From Oscillospiraceae bacterium (GTDB lineage: Bacteria; Bacillota; Clostridia; Oscillospirales; Oscillospiraceae), in NCBI GenBank assembly GCA_017415425.1, contig JAFQGT010000016.1, positions 62,001 through 126,000 on the forward strand: a stretch of 64,000 nucleotides of DNA, in the 5' to 3' direction. Under the pieces are notes generated by a model. That model saw nothing but the letters and a program-made list of their open reading frames with translations. It made no database searches and was not told the DNA's origin. Position 1 is the first letter of the stretch, and every line of letters starts with the position of its first letter. Positions 50,108 through 58,934 of this stretch are shown piece by piece. Made by a program: the position numbers and the translations under genes.

Positions 50108-51210
50108 TACTTCATAGCGCCGCTGCTGTTAAGGATCAGGGTACTGTACATAAACAACACATCCTGGTTGGTAAACTGGATATACTGACTCAGCAGCGCG
50201 GAGCTGATATACCGCAGATCCACCACGGTCACCTTCTTGTAGTTTTCCACCAGCAGCGGAGTCATAGAGCTGCCGAAGGAATCCCGGAACACGATCAGTT
50301 CCTTATCGCTGGTAGCCTTGGGGTTCTCGATGGTCAGAAGCGCCTGAGCACCGGACAGGAACACATCATAAGGATCGCTGCCAAACAGCTTCTGCATATC
50401 ATAGATCCGCTGATACCGCTTAGTCTCGTGATTGTACACCTTGCAGGCATCCAGCACCCGGCTCTTCATAATATACAGTTCTTCTGCGTCCATCGGCAGA
50501 GCAGCCTGACCGTAATACACACCGTAGAAGGGTTTATCCATCAGCGTAGGGGTATAGTTTTCTGCCTTGGGGGGTGTCACGCCCATAGCCTCACACAAAA
50601 CGGCGGCGGCATCCAGGATTTTCTCCTGTCTCCAATGGGTATCGGTGTAATAGTAGTCGGTAACATCCAGAGCGCCTGTCAGATCGATGGGCGTTGCCCA
50701 GGACATACCCTCTTCCATCTTGGTGAACAGAGCCTCGTAATCCATTGCAGGATACCCGTTCTGTTCTGCCAAATAGTATCCCTTGTCAGGAACTACAGCC
50801 ATATAGAGAGATACATTGGTGCCCTCCAGATTCTGCTGGTAGATGTTGTTGAAGATCTTCAGAGCATAGTTGATGGAGGTTTCATTGAGTTTGGCGTCCA
50901 GCTTGGCGGCGTAGCCATCCACAATGTAGATGCCGTTGTTATCCTTCTGCTGCATAACGCCATAGGTATACAGGGATTTTAAGGTGCGGAAGGCATCCCG
51001 CAAGGGGAACTGATCCAGGGTAAAGTCCTCAAATTCTCCCATAAAGCTGCCGCCGAGAATGCTCTCTAAGGTAATATCCGGCATCTGATCCAAGGGCCGG
51101 CGCTCCGACGCAGAAACATCCTGCCGAGGGCCAAACCACATAAATCCTGTGAGAACTACCCACAGCACTACCAAAATACCTGCGCCGATGGCGCGAATTT
51201 TTTTATTCAT
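50107..51210 (-). CDS. DHHW family protein (second copy)
   Basis: 367 residues. N-terminal membrane anchor (about 5-26), extracellular SGNH-like domain with YYYTDTHWRQEKIL in place of the DHHW core (TDTHW), and VFRDSFGSSM near residue 318. Partner of the MBOAT gene 13 bp upstream. Similar in layout to 30596-31720 but clearly diverged. Confidence 0.83.
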   Translation of the reverse strand: MNKKIRAIGAGILVVLWVVLTGFMWFGPRQDVSASERRPLDQMPDITLESILGGSFMGEFEDFTLDQFPLRDAFRTLKSLYTYGVMQQKDNNGIYIVDGYAAKLDAKLNETSINYALKIFNNIYQQNLEGTNVSLYMAVVPDKGYYLAEQNGYPAMDYEALFTKMEEGMSWATPIDLTGALDVTDYYYTDTHWRQEKILDAAAVLCEAMGVTPPKAENYTPTLMDKPFYGVYYGQAALPMDAEELYIMKSRVLDACKVYNHETKRYQRIYDMQKLFGSDPYDVFLSGAQALLTIENPKATSDKELIVFRDSFGSSMTPLLVENYKKVTVVDLRYISSALLSQYIQFTNQDVLFMYSTLILNSSGAMK

Positions 51211-51223
51211 ACCGTAACCCTCC

Positions 51224-52609
51224 TTAGAAGCGGAAATACAGGAAGGGGCTGAAGGAGCCATCTACCAAAAATGCCGTACACAGCAGCAGCAGCGCGATCA
51301 GCACGATGGGCTCCAGAATGGCGCCCACCTTGGTCTTGTAGACCCGGTTGCCCAGATTCTTTACTACAGGTGTGCAGCCTACAAAGCCCAGCACAAATAA
51401 GATGGCAAAGCTACCCAGATAGTAGAGAGTCTGCTGGGTCACCAGAGGAACACCGGCAAAGCCGAACATACCCATCAGGTCACCGCCTGCCTGTGCAAAA
51501 TCTTCAGCGTTGAACAGCACAAAGCTGATGCAGACCGCCAGCAGCACATAACCCCGGCGCAGAATCGTAGGCAGTTTCTGCAGAGCAGGTACCCACTTCT
51601 CCAGAAGCAGCAGCACCGCAAACATAAGTCCCCATACGATAAAGTTCCAGGCAGCGCCGTGCCACATACCGGTGAGCATCCAAACGGTGAGAATATTCAG
51701 CACCCAGCGGGATTTCTTCACCCGGTTACCGCCCATCGGAATATACACATAGTCCCGAAACCAGCTGCCCAAGCTCATATGCCAGCGACGCCAGAACTCG
51801 GTGACACTCTTGGAAGTGTAGGGATAGTTGAAGTTTTCAATAAAGTGGAATCCGAACACTCTGCCCAAACCGATGGCCATATCGGAATAGCCGGAGAAGT
51901 CAAAGTAGATATTCAGCATAAAGGCGGTGGCGTAGATCCAGTAAAACAGCACAGAAGGCGCATCGGTTTCCCGGAACATCTTCATCACCAGAGCAAACTG
52001 GTCGGCGATCAGGACTTTCTTGGCAAGACCGATAATGAATCGCCGCAAACCTTGGGCGATCTCATCCCAGCTGTGGGTTCGACTGTCCAGTTCCCGGGCA
52101 ACATCAATATACCGCACGATAGGGCCAGCAATCAGCTGGGGGAACAGGGTCACATACGCACCGAAGCTGATGGGATTGCGCTGCACAGGCACATCACCCC
52201 GGTAAACATCGATGGTGTAGCTGAGGCTCTGGAAGGTGTAGAAGCTGATACCAACCGGCAGAGCCAGACGCAGCAGAGGAACGCTGAGACCGGTAGCCGC
52301 GTTGAAGCTGGTCACAAAGAAGTCGGCATACTTGAAGATACCCAGAAAACCCAAGCCGACGACCACAGATACGATCAGCCAGAATTTCTTCCAGCTTTGC
52401 TTCTGTGCCTTTCCGATAGCCAGACCGCAGCCGTAGAACAGGGCAATGGTAGCGATCATCAAAAACACATATTTGGGCTCACCCCAGGCGTAGAACACCA
52501 GACTGAACAGCAACAGCACTGTGTTTTTCAATGCTCTGGGTACCAAAAAGTAGCAAAGCACTACCGCCGGCAGAAAATAATACAAGAATGGGATGCTGGA
52601 AAACAGCAT
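51224..52609 (-). CDS. MBOAT family O-acyltransferase (second copy)
   Basis: 461 residues, about eleven helices. WRRWHMSLGSWFRDYVYIPM and the catalytic His in LTGMWHGAAWNF are conserved with the paralogue at 31733-33118. ATG 52609 follows AAAGGAGAG. Likely O-acetylates a surface polymer together with its DHHW partner. Confidence 0.92.
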   Translation of the reverse strand: MLFSSIPFLYYFLPAVVLCYFLVPRALKNTVLLLFSLVFYAWGEPKYVFLMIATIALFYGCGLAIGKAQKQSWKKFWLIVSVVVGLGFLGIFKYADFFVTSFNAATGLSVPLLRLALPVGISFYTFQSLSYTIDVYRGDVPVQRNPISFGAYVTLFPQLIAGPIVRYIDVARELDSRTHSWDEIAQGLRRFIIGLAKKVLIADQFALVMKMFRETDAPSVLFYWIYATAFMLNIYFDFSGYSDMAIGLGRVFGFHFIENFNYPYTSKSVTEFWRRWHMSLGSWFRDYVYIPMGGNRVKKSRWVLNILTVWMLTGMWHGAAWNFIVWGLMFAVLLLLEKWVPALQKLPTILRRGYVLLAVCISFVLFNAEDFAQAGGDLMGMFGFAGVPLVTQQTLYYLGSFAILFVLGFVGCTPVVKNLGNRVYKTKVGAILEPIVLIALLLLCTAFLVDGSFSPFLYFRF

Positions 52610-52867
52610 ACGATCTCTCCTTTCAAAAAGCAGCCATATTCCCGCTGCCAATGATGCAAACTTAAGAGAGGACTTGGTTTTCGTCCTCTCTTGCCATAAA
52701 AAACTCTGCACAGATATCCTGACGCAGAGCAGCTCCTATTTGAGAGCGATCTGCCAAGCAAGCCAAACACTCCCTTTTAAGGGGCATTATAACAACCACG
52801 CAAGGAGGTGTCAAGGACTTTACAAAAAGTTTATAGTACCGTCAATATTTGGTCAAATCTGGAATTT
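52610..52867 (-). other. Long 5' leader of the MBOAT-DHHW operon
   Basis: About 170 bases lie between the promoter and the ATG. They include CTCTGC…GCAGAG followed by TTTTTT (52722-52697), which resembles a terminator, and AGAGAGGAC…GTCCTCTCT (52691-52663). No known riboswitch motif recognised. Confidence 0.55.
52786..52814 (-). promoter_or_regulatory. Strong promoter of MBOAT-DHHW operon
   Basis: Minus strand TTGACA (52814-52809), 17 bases, TATAAT (52791-52786): both boxes are perfect consensus. Confidence 0.88.
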
Positions 52868-53800
52868 TTATTGCCATTTTCGGAAGATTACCTGCTCCTT
52901 CAGCTTTCGCACCAAATCCTCCCGGGGCGCCTGAGAACCATCTTGCATCACGCTGGCGGCACCCATAGCCATTGCCAGCCGGATGGTCTGTTGCTCCGAC
53001 AAGCCGCGGCTTTCCGCAAAGGCCATCGCCGCCACCATAGAATCCCCTGCTCCCACGGTGCTTTTCACCGGCACAGATAGGCTGTCCGCCTGATAAATAC
53101 CACCCTCCAGCAGAAACAGCGCCCCGGCTCCGCCCATAGAGATCACAACCTTGGCAATTCCTCTGCTTTGCAGTTCCTTGCCTGCGGCTAACAGTGCCTC
53201 CGGGGTTTTCAGTTCCCGACCCAGCACCCGGGAAAGCTCAGTTTCATTGGGCTTGATCAGATAAGGTACGGCATCCATTCCCCGGGCCATTGCCTCTGCA
53301 TCTGCGTCTAAAAACACTTTTACACCCTTCCGGGTCAACGCATCCACCCAAACTGCATAAGTATCCGACCGCGCGCCTGCAGGCAAACTGCCGGATAGCA
53401 CTGCAATATCCCCCGGCATTACCCGCTGCAGCATCTTATCCAGCAACTGGGCCAGCGGCTGGGGCGCTATCCGGGGGCCCGGCTCATTGATATCCGTATT
53501 TTCTCCCCGCACCGGGTCGATCAGCTTCAGATTGGTGCGGGTCTCCCCCTCCACCCAGACGGGCAGCGTAGCGATCCCCTCTTCTGCCAGCAGCGCGATC
53601 AGCTGATGCCCTGCCTGCCCCGCGGCAAGCAGCACCGCCAGAGAGTCCTCCCCCAGCGCTTTCAGACACTTGGAGACATTGATACCCTTGCCCCCGGCAT
53701 CCACCCGAACACTTTGGATCCGATTCACCTGTCCGGGGATAAAATCCGGCAAAACCGCCGTTTTATCAAGGGCAGGATTCAGCGTCACAGTATAAATCAT
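52868..53800 (-). CDS. pfkB: 1-phosphofructokinase (PfkB family)
   Basis: 310 residues. Phosphorylates fructose 1-phosphate (or a related ketohexose phosphate). MIYTVTLNPALDKT at the start, GGKGINVSKCL (about 37-47), and the anion-hole motif STVGAGDSMVAAMAF (catalytic Asp near 252). No PTS genes lie nearby, so the sugar cannot be confirmed; tagatose-6-phosphate kinase is an alternative. Overlaps the small membrane gene by 4 bases. Confidence 0.87.
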   Translation of the reverse strand: MIYTVTLNPALDKTAVLPDFIPGQVNRIQSVRVDAGGKGINVSKCLKALGEDSLAVLLAAGQAGHQLIALLAEEGIATLPVWVEGETRTNLKLIDPVRGENTDINEPGPRIAPQPLAQLLDKMLQRVMPGDIAVLSGSLPAGARSDTYAVWVDALTRKGVKVFLDADAEAMARGMDAVPYLIKPNETELSRVLGRELKTPEALLAAGKELQSRGIAKVVISMGGAGALFLLEGGIYQADSLSVPVKSTVGAGDSMVAAMAFAESRGLSEQQTIRLAMAMGAASVMQDGSQAPREDLVRKLKEQVIFRKWQ

Positions 53801-54015
53801 TCCTGTTCTTCCTTTTCCTTTTTCACGTGGTACAAAATACCCCGGACACTGTAATACACACCCAGAAGACCAACCACCAACGTGACTGCGGCCGTATTCC
53901 GGGATAATTCAGAACCCACCACACCAGCCAAAGTCAGCGCATCATAGATCACAGAAGCCAGTGCCAATACCAGCACAGCGATCCAGGTTTTCTTACTGTA
54001 TTTGCGAATATCCAT
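53797..54015 (-). CDS. Small membrane protein
   Basis: 72 residues with two hydrophobic helices (about 11-33 and 39-60) and a basic/acidic tail. Not recognised. ATG 54015 follows AAGGAG; its stop overlaps the pfkB start, so the two are cotranscribed. Confidence 0.6.
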   Translation of the reverse strand: MDIRKYSKKTWIAVLVLALASVIYDALTLAGVVGSELSRNTAAVTLVVGLLGVYYSVRGILYHVKKEKEEQE

Positions 54016-54085
54016 AACCGTACTCCTTTTTGTTTTTTCTATCATACAATAATTCCAACCGATTGGCAACCAAAAGGATAAAAAA

Positions 54086-54113
54086 ACACGAAGGCCGCTG
54101 CTTGGCAGCGGCC
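54086..54113 (-). terminator. Terminator of M23 peptidase gene
   Basis: GGCCGCTGC-TTG-GCAGCGGCC, with TTTTTTT shortly after on the minus strand. Confidence 0.85.
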
Positions 54114-54150
54114 CCCGTACAAAGAGGAAAAAATGAAGAAGTTGGTTTGG

Positions 54151-54816
54151 TTATTCCTGAGCTAAAAACTCTGCCGGATCCACAGGTTCCCCGTTACAGC
54201 TGACGCTGAAGTGGAGATGATCTCCCAGGGCGCTCTCCAGCAGTGCGGTATTGCCCACATAGCCGATGGTGTCCCCTGCGGCCACCTCCATACCTGGCTC
54301 TGCCACTACCTGCTCAGACAGGCTGGCATAGCAGGTGGTGTACCCATTCTGATGGCGGATGACCACGGTTGTGCCCATTGTGTCGTCCTCATAGACCGTG
54401 TAGACCTCCCCTGCGGCGGCAGCCAGAACTTTGGTGCCGCTTTCCGCGGCAATATCCACACCGTCGTGGGTGCGCCAATCCCGGGTAGTCTGATTATAGG
54501 TCAGCTGATCCATAGCGAATACCGCCAGAGTCTGGCCTTCTACAGGCGCCACCGTTTTCATTTTGTCGGGCTTGGAGACCGTAGGGGTCTGCTGCTGTCC
54601 CTGCTGGCTGTCCACGGACGGCTCCGGGGACACCACAGGTAGCTTATCCTCTTCATCCTGCTGTGCATCAGCAGGAATCGTCTGCTGCAGAGAATCCTTG
54701 GTTTTGTCGGCATTGCGATAATAGAGGAATCCGGAGATTCCGATGGCAGCGGCACACAGCAACAGGGCTATGTAGTAGCCCTTACCGCTGACGCTGCCGT
54801 TTTTTTTGTTGCGCAT
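54151..54816 (-). CDS. M23 family peptidase (LytM/SpoIIQ-like)
   Basis: 221 residues. One membrane segment (about 14-32), a Gln/Pro/Ser-rich linker to ~90, then an M23 domain with THDGVDI (H-x3-D) and DHLHFSV (H-x-H), so the zinc ligands are complete. The layout, a short anchored single M23 domain, resembles SpoIIQ, but a general cell-wall endopeptidase is equally possible. Confidence 0.85.
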   Translation of the reverse strand: MRNKKNGSVSGKGYYIALLLCAAAIGISGFLYYRNADKTKDSLQQTIPADAQQDEEDKLPVVSPEPSVDSQQGQQQTPTVSKPDKMKTVAPVEGQTLAVFAMDQLTYNQTTRDWRTHDGVDIAAESGTKVLAAAAGEVYTVYEDDTMGTTVVIRHQNGYTTCYASLSEQVVAEPGMEVAAGDTIGYVGNTALLESALGDHLHFSVSCNGEPVDPAEFLAQE

Positions 54817-54934
54817 TATTTAGCACCTCCGAAATCCAGTATTGCCAACTGGCTGGTTTTTATACCATTTTCCGGAAAAATTTTTCCTTTTCTCTCCTGT
54901 GTATATTGCCGCGTCTGTTCTGATAAAAACGCCG

Positions 54935-54963
54935 TTGACAAATGTCGTATTATCGGTTATATC
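54935..54963 (+). promoter_or_regulatory. Promoter of pot operon
   Basis: TTGACA (54935-54940), 17 bases, TATATC (54958-54963). Confidence 0.65.
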
Positions 54964-55013
54964 TATAATATTAAGGGTTACCTTATACCTATATAAAGAA
55001 ACGGGGGAGGATA

Positions 55014-56135
55014 ATGTCCAAAGAACTCATCAGACTCCAGGATCTTACAATGGAGTTCGACGGGGAACGGATACTTGATGGTATCAATCTCTATTTTAAC
55101 GATCACGAATTTCTCACGCTGCTGGGCCCCTCCGGCTGCGGCAAAACCACCACTCTGCGAATTATTGGCGGGTTTTTAACCCCCACCTCCGGCAGGGTGC
55201 TTTTTGACGGAAACTGCATCAATGATGTGCCGCCTTATCAGCGGCAGATCAATACCGTTTTTCAGCGTTACGCCCTGTTCCCTCACCTGAATGTGTACGA
55301 TAACATCGCATTCGGTCTGAACGTGGCCAAACTGCCCAAGGCCGAGATTAGTCAGCGGGTGGAAGAGATGCTGGAAGTAGTCGGTCTGCAGGGGTTTGCC
55401 CACCGCCACATTGACTCTCTGTCCGGCGGTCAGCAACAGCGTGTTGCCATTGCCCGGGCGCTGGTGAACCGGCCCAAGGTTCTGCTTTTGGATGAACCGC
55501 TGGCGGCTCTTGACCTGCGTCTGCGCAAAGATATGCAGAACGAACTGAAGCGGATCCAGCAGGCTATGGGCATCACATTTATTTATGTGACCCACGATCA
55601 AGAAGAGGCACTCTCTATGTCCGATACTGTGGTGGTTATGGACAAGGGCCGTATCCAACAGATCGGCAGACCTGAGGATATTTATAACGAGCCGAAAAAC
55701 GCCTTCGTGGCAGACTTTATCGGCGAAAGTAACATTCTGGACGGCGTGATGCTGTCTGACTATAAGGTCAAATTCTTCGGTCGGGTCTTTGACTGCGTGG
55801 ACGCCGGCTTTGCTCCCAACGAACCGGTGGATGTGGTCATCCGTCCCGAAGACATTGACTTTGTGCCTGCCGGCGAAGGCCATTTGGTGGGTACGGTTAC
55901 CAGTGTGACCTTCAAGGGTCTTAATTACGATATTATTGTGGACTTCCGCGGTTTTAAGTGGCTGATTCAGACCACCGACTACCACGGCGAAGGCGAGACC
56001 GTTGGCATCCGTCTGAACCCCGAGGACATCCACATTATGCACAAGAGTGAATACTCCGGTATGTTCGGCGACTACAGCTCCTACTCTGCCGAGTACGACG
56101 AGCTGACGGAGGATGCAGACAATGAAGAAGAATAA
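55014..56135 (+). CDS. potA: Spermidine/putrescine ABC transporter ATP-binding protein
   Basis: 373 residues. Walker [10 protein letters not shown] (about 39), Q-loop, signature [15 protein letters not shown] (about 138), Walker [13 protein letters not shown], switch His in THDQEE, and a C-terminal TOBE domain. Energises import through PotB and the PotCD fusion. GGGGGAGG precedes the ATG. Confidence 0.93.
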   Translation: MSKELIRLQDLTMEFDGERILDGINLYFNDHEFLTLLGPSGCGKTTTLRIIGGFLTPTSGRVLFDGNCINDVPPYQRQINTVFQRYALFPHLNVYDNIAFGLNVAKLPKAEISQRVEEMLEVVGLQGFAHRHIDSLSGGQQQRVAIARALVNRPKVLLLDEPLAALDLRLRKDMQNELKRIQQAMGITFIYVTHDQEEALSMSDTVVVMDKGRIQQIGRPEDIYNEPKNAFVADFIGESNILDGVMLSDYKVKFFGRVFDCVDAGFAPNEPVDVVIRPEDIDFVPAGEGHLVGTVTSVTFKGLNYDIIVDFRGFKWLIQTTDYHGEGETVGIRLNPEDIHIMHKSEYSGMFGDYSSYSAEYDELTEDADNEEE

Positions 56136-56946
56136 GTCTATCCTTCTGAGCGGCCCGTATATTCTATGGATGCTGGTGTTTACACTGATTCCCCTTGGGG
56201 TGGTGGGCTACTATGCCCTAACCGACCCGGACACCGGTGCCTTCACCTGGGGAAACATTCAGGATCTTATGCTGTTTATCCCCACGCTGGGTACTTCTGT
56301 GTGGTATTCTCTGGTTTCCGCATTGATCTGCCTGTTGCTGGGTTATCCGGTGGCTTATTTCATCGCCCACCGGGGTCCTACCGCCCAAAAGATCCTGTAT
56401 ATGCTGGTGATGCTGCCGATGTGTATGAGCTTTTTGCTCCGCACACTGGCTTGGGTAGGTCTTCTGGAGTCCAACGGTATTATCAACCAGTTTTTAGGAC
56501 TTCTGGGTCTTGGATCTGCCAATATGATCGGCACACCCGGCGCAGTGATCCTGGGTATGGTATATAATTATCTACCCTATATGATCCTGCCTCTGTACGC
56601 CATCATCGTAAAGATCGACAATCGCCTCATTGAGGCTGCGGAAGATTTGGGTTGTACCCCAAAACAGGTCTTTGCAAAGGTGGTTCTGCCCCTTTCTATG
56701 CCCGGAATCCTCTCCGGCATCACGATGGTGTTTGTACCGGCTGTCTCCACCTTCTATATTTCCCAAAAACTGGGCGGCACCGATACTACTTTGTTGATCG
56801 GTGACGTAATCGAGCGGCAGTTCAAATCCGCCGGCAATCCCAATCTGGGCGCTGCGCTGAGCTTGGTGCTGATGCTGCTGGTGTTTATCTGCACCGGTAT
56901 TATGAACCGGTTCGGCAGTGATGAGGAAGGCGGTGTGGTGGTATGA
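56122..56946 (+). CDS. potB: Spermidine/putrescine ABC transporter permease PotB
   Basis: 274 residues, six helices, with the EAA loop [21 protein letters not shown] (quoted in part: [10 protein letters not shown]) contacting the ATPase. ATG 56122 is preferred over 56113 because the CGGAGG site lies 9 bases before it. Overlaps the end of potA by 14 bases and potC by 4. Confidence 0.93.
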   Translation: MKKNKSILLSGPYILWMLVFTLIPLGVVGYYALTDPDTGAFTWGNIQDLMLFIPTLGTSVWYSLVSALICLLLGYPVAYFIAHRGPTAQKILYMLVMLPMCMSFLLRTLAWVGLLESNGIINQFLGLLGLGSANMIGTPGAVILGMVYNYLPYMILPLYAIIVKIDNRLIEAAEDLGCTPKQVFAKVVLPLSMPGILSGITMVFVPAVSTFYISQKLGGTDTTLLIGDVIERQFKSAGNPNLGAALSLVLMLLVFICTGIMNRFGSDEEGGVVV

Positions 56947-58850
56947 GAAAAACAAACCGCATTTTCTCCGTTCTGATCTTCATTTTCCTGTATATCCCTA
57001 TGGCTGTGCTGATCCTGGCCTCCTTCAATACCGGAAAGAATATTGCCATTTTTGAAGGGTTTACCTTTGATCAGTACAAGGAGCTTTTCCGGGATCGGGA
57101 TCTTCTGGCGCTTTTGGGTAACTCCCTACTGATCGCCATTTTATCCACCGCCATCGCCACCGCCTTCGGCACCTTTGCTGCGGTGGGCATCCACAGCTTA
57201 AAACCCCGGATGCGCAAAGCGGTTATGACCCTGACCAATATCCCTATGACCAACCCGGATATTGTGACCGGTATTTCCCTTTCCCTGCTGTTTGTGTTTA
57301 TCGGCACCGGTATGCTGGGTCAGAAGCAGAGTCTGAACTTTTGGACACTGCTGATCGCCCACATCACCTTCAACCTGCCCTATGTAATTCTGAATGTGAT
57401 GCCCAAACTGCAACAGATGAATCCCGCTCTGCAGGACGCTGCGATGGACTTGGGCTGCACCCCTGTAAAAGCCTTTTTCAAAGTCACCCTCCACGAGATT
57501 ATGCCCGGTATGGTTGCCGGTGCCATTATGGCTTTTACGATGAGTCTGGACGACTTTGTGATCAGCTACTTTGTCACAGGCACAGAATTTGTAACATTGC
57601 CGGTGAAGATCTACTCCTTTACTAAAAAGCCCATCCACCCCAAGATTTACGCAATGTTTACCTTGCTGTTTTTGCTGATCTTCGTACTGATGGTAACGAT
57701 GAACCTGCTGCAACTGCGTGGTGACAAAAGAAAGCAGGACCGCCGTATCAAGATGGCCAGCCGGGGTATGCGGGTCTTCCGCCGAGCGATCGCCATTATC
57801 TGCACGGTGGCACTGATCTGCGGCAGCGCGTTTCTGATCATCCGCTCCCGGAAAGATAAGATCACCCTCAATGTGATGAACTGGGGGCAGAACATCGCCG
57901 ACGGCAGCGACGGAACGATAGATCTGATCGCAGCCTTTGAGGAGGCTTACCCATATATCGACGTGAATTACTCCGAGTACGCCTCCAATGAAGAACTGTA
58001 TTCCAAGCTCTCCAACGGCGGTCTGGTGGTGGATCTGATCATCCCCTCGGACTATATGATCGCCCGGATGATCTCGGAGGATATGCTTCTGCCCCTGGAT
58101 TTTGGCAACATCCCCAACTACAAAAATGTAATGGACACCTACAAAGACCAGGCCTATGACCCGGAGAATCAGTATTCCGTGCCTTACACCTGGGGAACGG
58201 TAGGTATCATCTACAATGCAAAGTATGTGGACGAAGCCGATGTGACCGGCTGGGATCTCCTTTGGAATGAAAAATACAAAGGTCAGATCCTGATGTTCGA
58301 CAATTCCCGGGATGCTTTCGGCATCGCTCAGTATAAGCTGGGCTACAGCGTCAATACCACAGATAAAGAAGAGCTGCAGGCCTGTGCCGATGCACTGTCC
58401 GCCCAACGGCCGCTGGTGCAGCAGTATGTAATGGACCAGGTCTATGCCAAGATGGAAGAAGAGAATGCCTGGATCGCCCCCTACTATGCCGGCGACGCAA
58501 TGATGATGATGGAAAACAACGAAAACCTTCGGTTCTATCTGCCGGAGAACGAGTCTTTCAATCTGTTCATTGATGCGATGTGCATACCCTACTGCTGTCA
58601 GGAGAAGGCAGCTGCCGAGCTGTTTATAGACTTTATGTGCAACCCGGAGATCTCCGGTGCCAATATGGACTACATCTGCTACGGCTCTCCCATTGAAGGC
58701 GCCACCGAGTATATGGACGAATACCTGGCGGAAAGCGAAGTGATCTATCCCCCTGCTGAGATTTTGGAGCGGGGCGAAAGCTACGGCTTCCTGCCGGAGG
58801 ACATCACCCGGTATGTGGAAAACCTGTTCCTGCAGGTACGACTCAATTAA
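56943..58850 (+). CDS. potCD: PotC-PotD fusion: permease plus substrate-binding protein
   Basis: 635 residues. Residues 1-265 form a PotC permease with six helices and the EAA-type loop DAAMDLGCTPVKAFFKV. A basic linker (about 258-280) leads to an additional helix (about 281-302) that acts as anchor, and residues 303-635 form a PotD-like periplasmic-binding fold (LNVMNWGQNIADG; VPYTWGTVGIIYN, the polyamine-contact region). Usually two genes; here a single chain tethers the receptor to the channel. Confidence 0.93.
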   Translation: MRKTNRIFSVLIFIFLYIPMAVLILASFNTGKNIAIFEGFTFDQYKELFRDRDLLALLGNSLLIAILSTAIATAFGTFAAVGIHSLKPRMRKAVMTLTNIPMTNPDIVTGISLSLLFVFIGTGMLGQKQSLNFWTLLIAHITFNLPYVILNVMPKLQQMNPALQDAAMDLGCTPVKAFFKVTLHEIMPGMVAGAIMAFTMSLDDFVISYFVTGTEFVTLPVKIYSFTKKPIHPKIYAMFTLLFLLIFVLMVTMNLLQLRGDKRKQDRRIKMASRGMRVFRRAIAIICTVALICGSAFLIIRSRKDKITLNVMNWGQNIADGSDGTIDLIAAFEEAYPYIDVNYSEYASNEELYSKLSNGGLVVDLIIPSDYMIARMISEDMLLPLDFGNIPNYKNVMDTYKDQAYDPENQYSVPYTWGTVGIIYNAKYVDEADVTGWDLLWNEKYKGQILMFDNSRDAFGIAQYKLGYSVNTTDKEELQACADALSAQRPLVQQYVMDQVYAKMEEENAWIAPYYAGDAMMMMENNENLRFYLPENESFNLFIDAMCIPYCCQEKAAAELFIDFMCNPEISGANMDYICYGSPIEGATEYMDEYLAESEVIYPPAEILERGESYGFLPEDITRYVENLFLQVRLN

Positions 58851-58852
58851 AC

Positions 58853-58882
58853 AAAAAGAGCAGGCTCTGCCTGCTCTTTTTT
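58853..58882 (+). terminator. Terminator of pot operon
   Basis: 13-bp stem AAAAAGAGCAGGC / GCCTGCTCTTTTT, 3-base loop, directly after the stop. Confidence 0.94.
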
Positions 58883-58896
58883 CAACCGTATAAAAG

Positions 58897-58926
58897 ACTC
58901 CCCGGCAGAAAAATCCGCCGGGGAGT
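58897..58926 (-). terminator. Terminator of aspS
   Basis: Minus strand ACTCCCCGGC / GCCGGGGAGT with a 10-base loop, then CTTTTA. Confidence 0.85.
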
Positions 58927-58934
58927 TGTTATGC

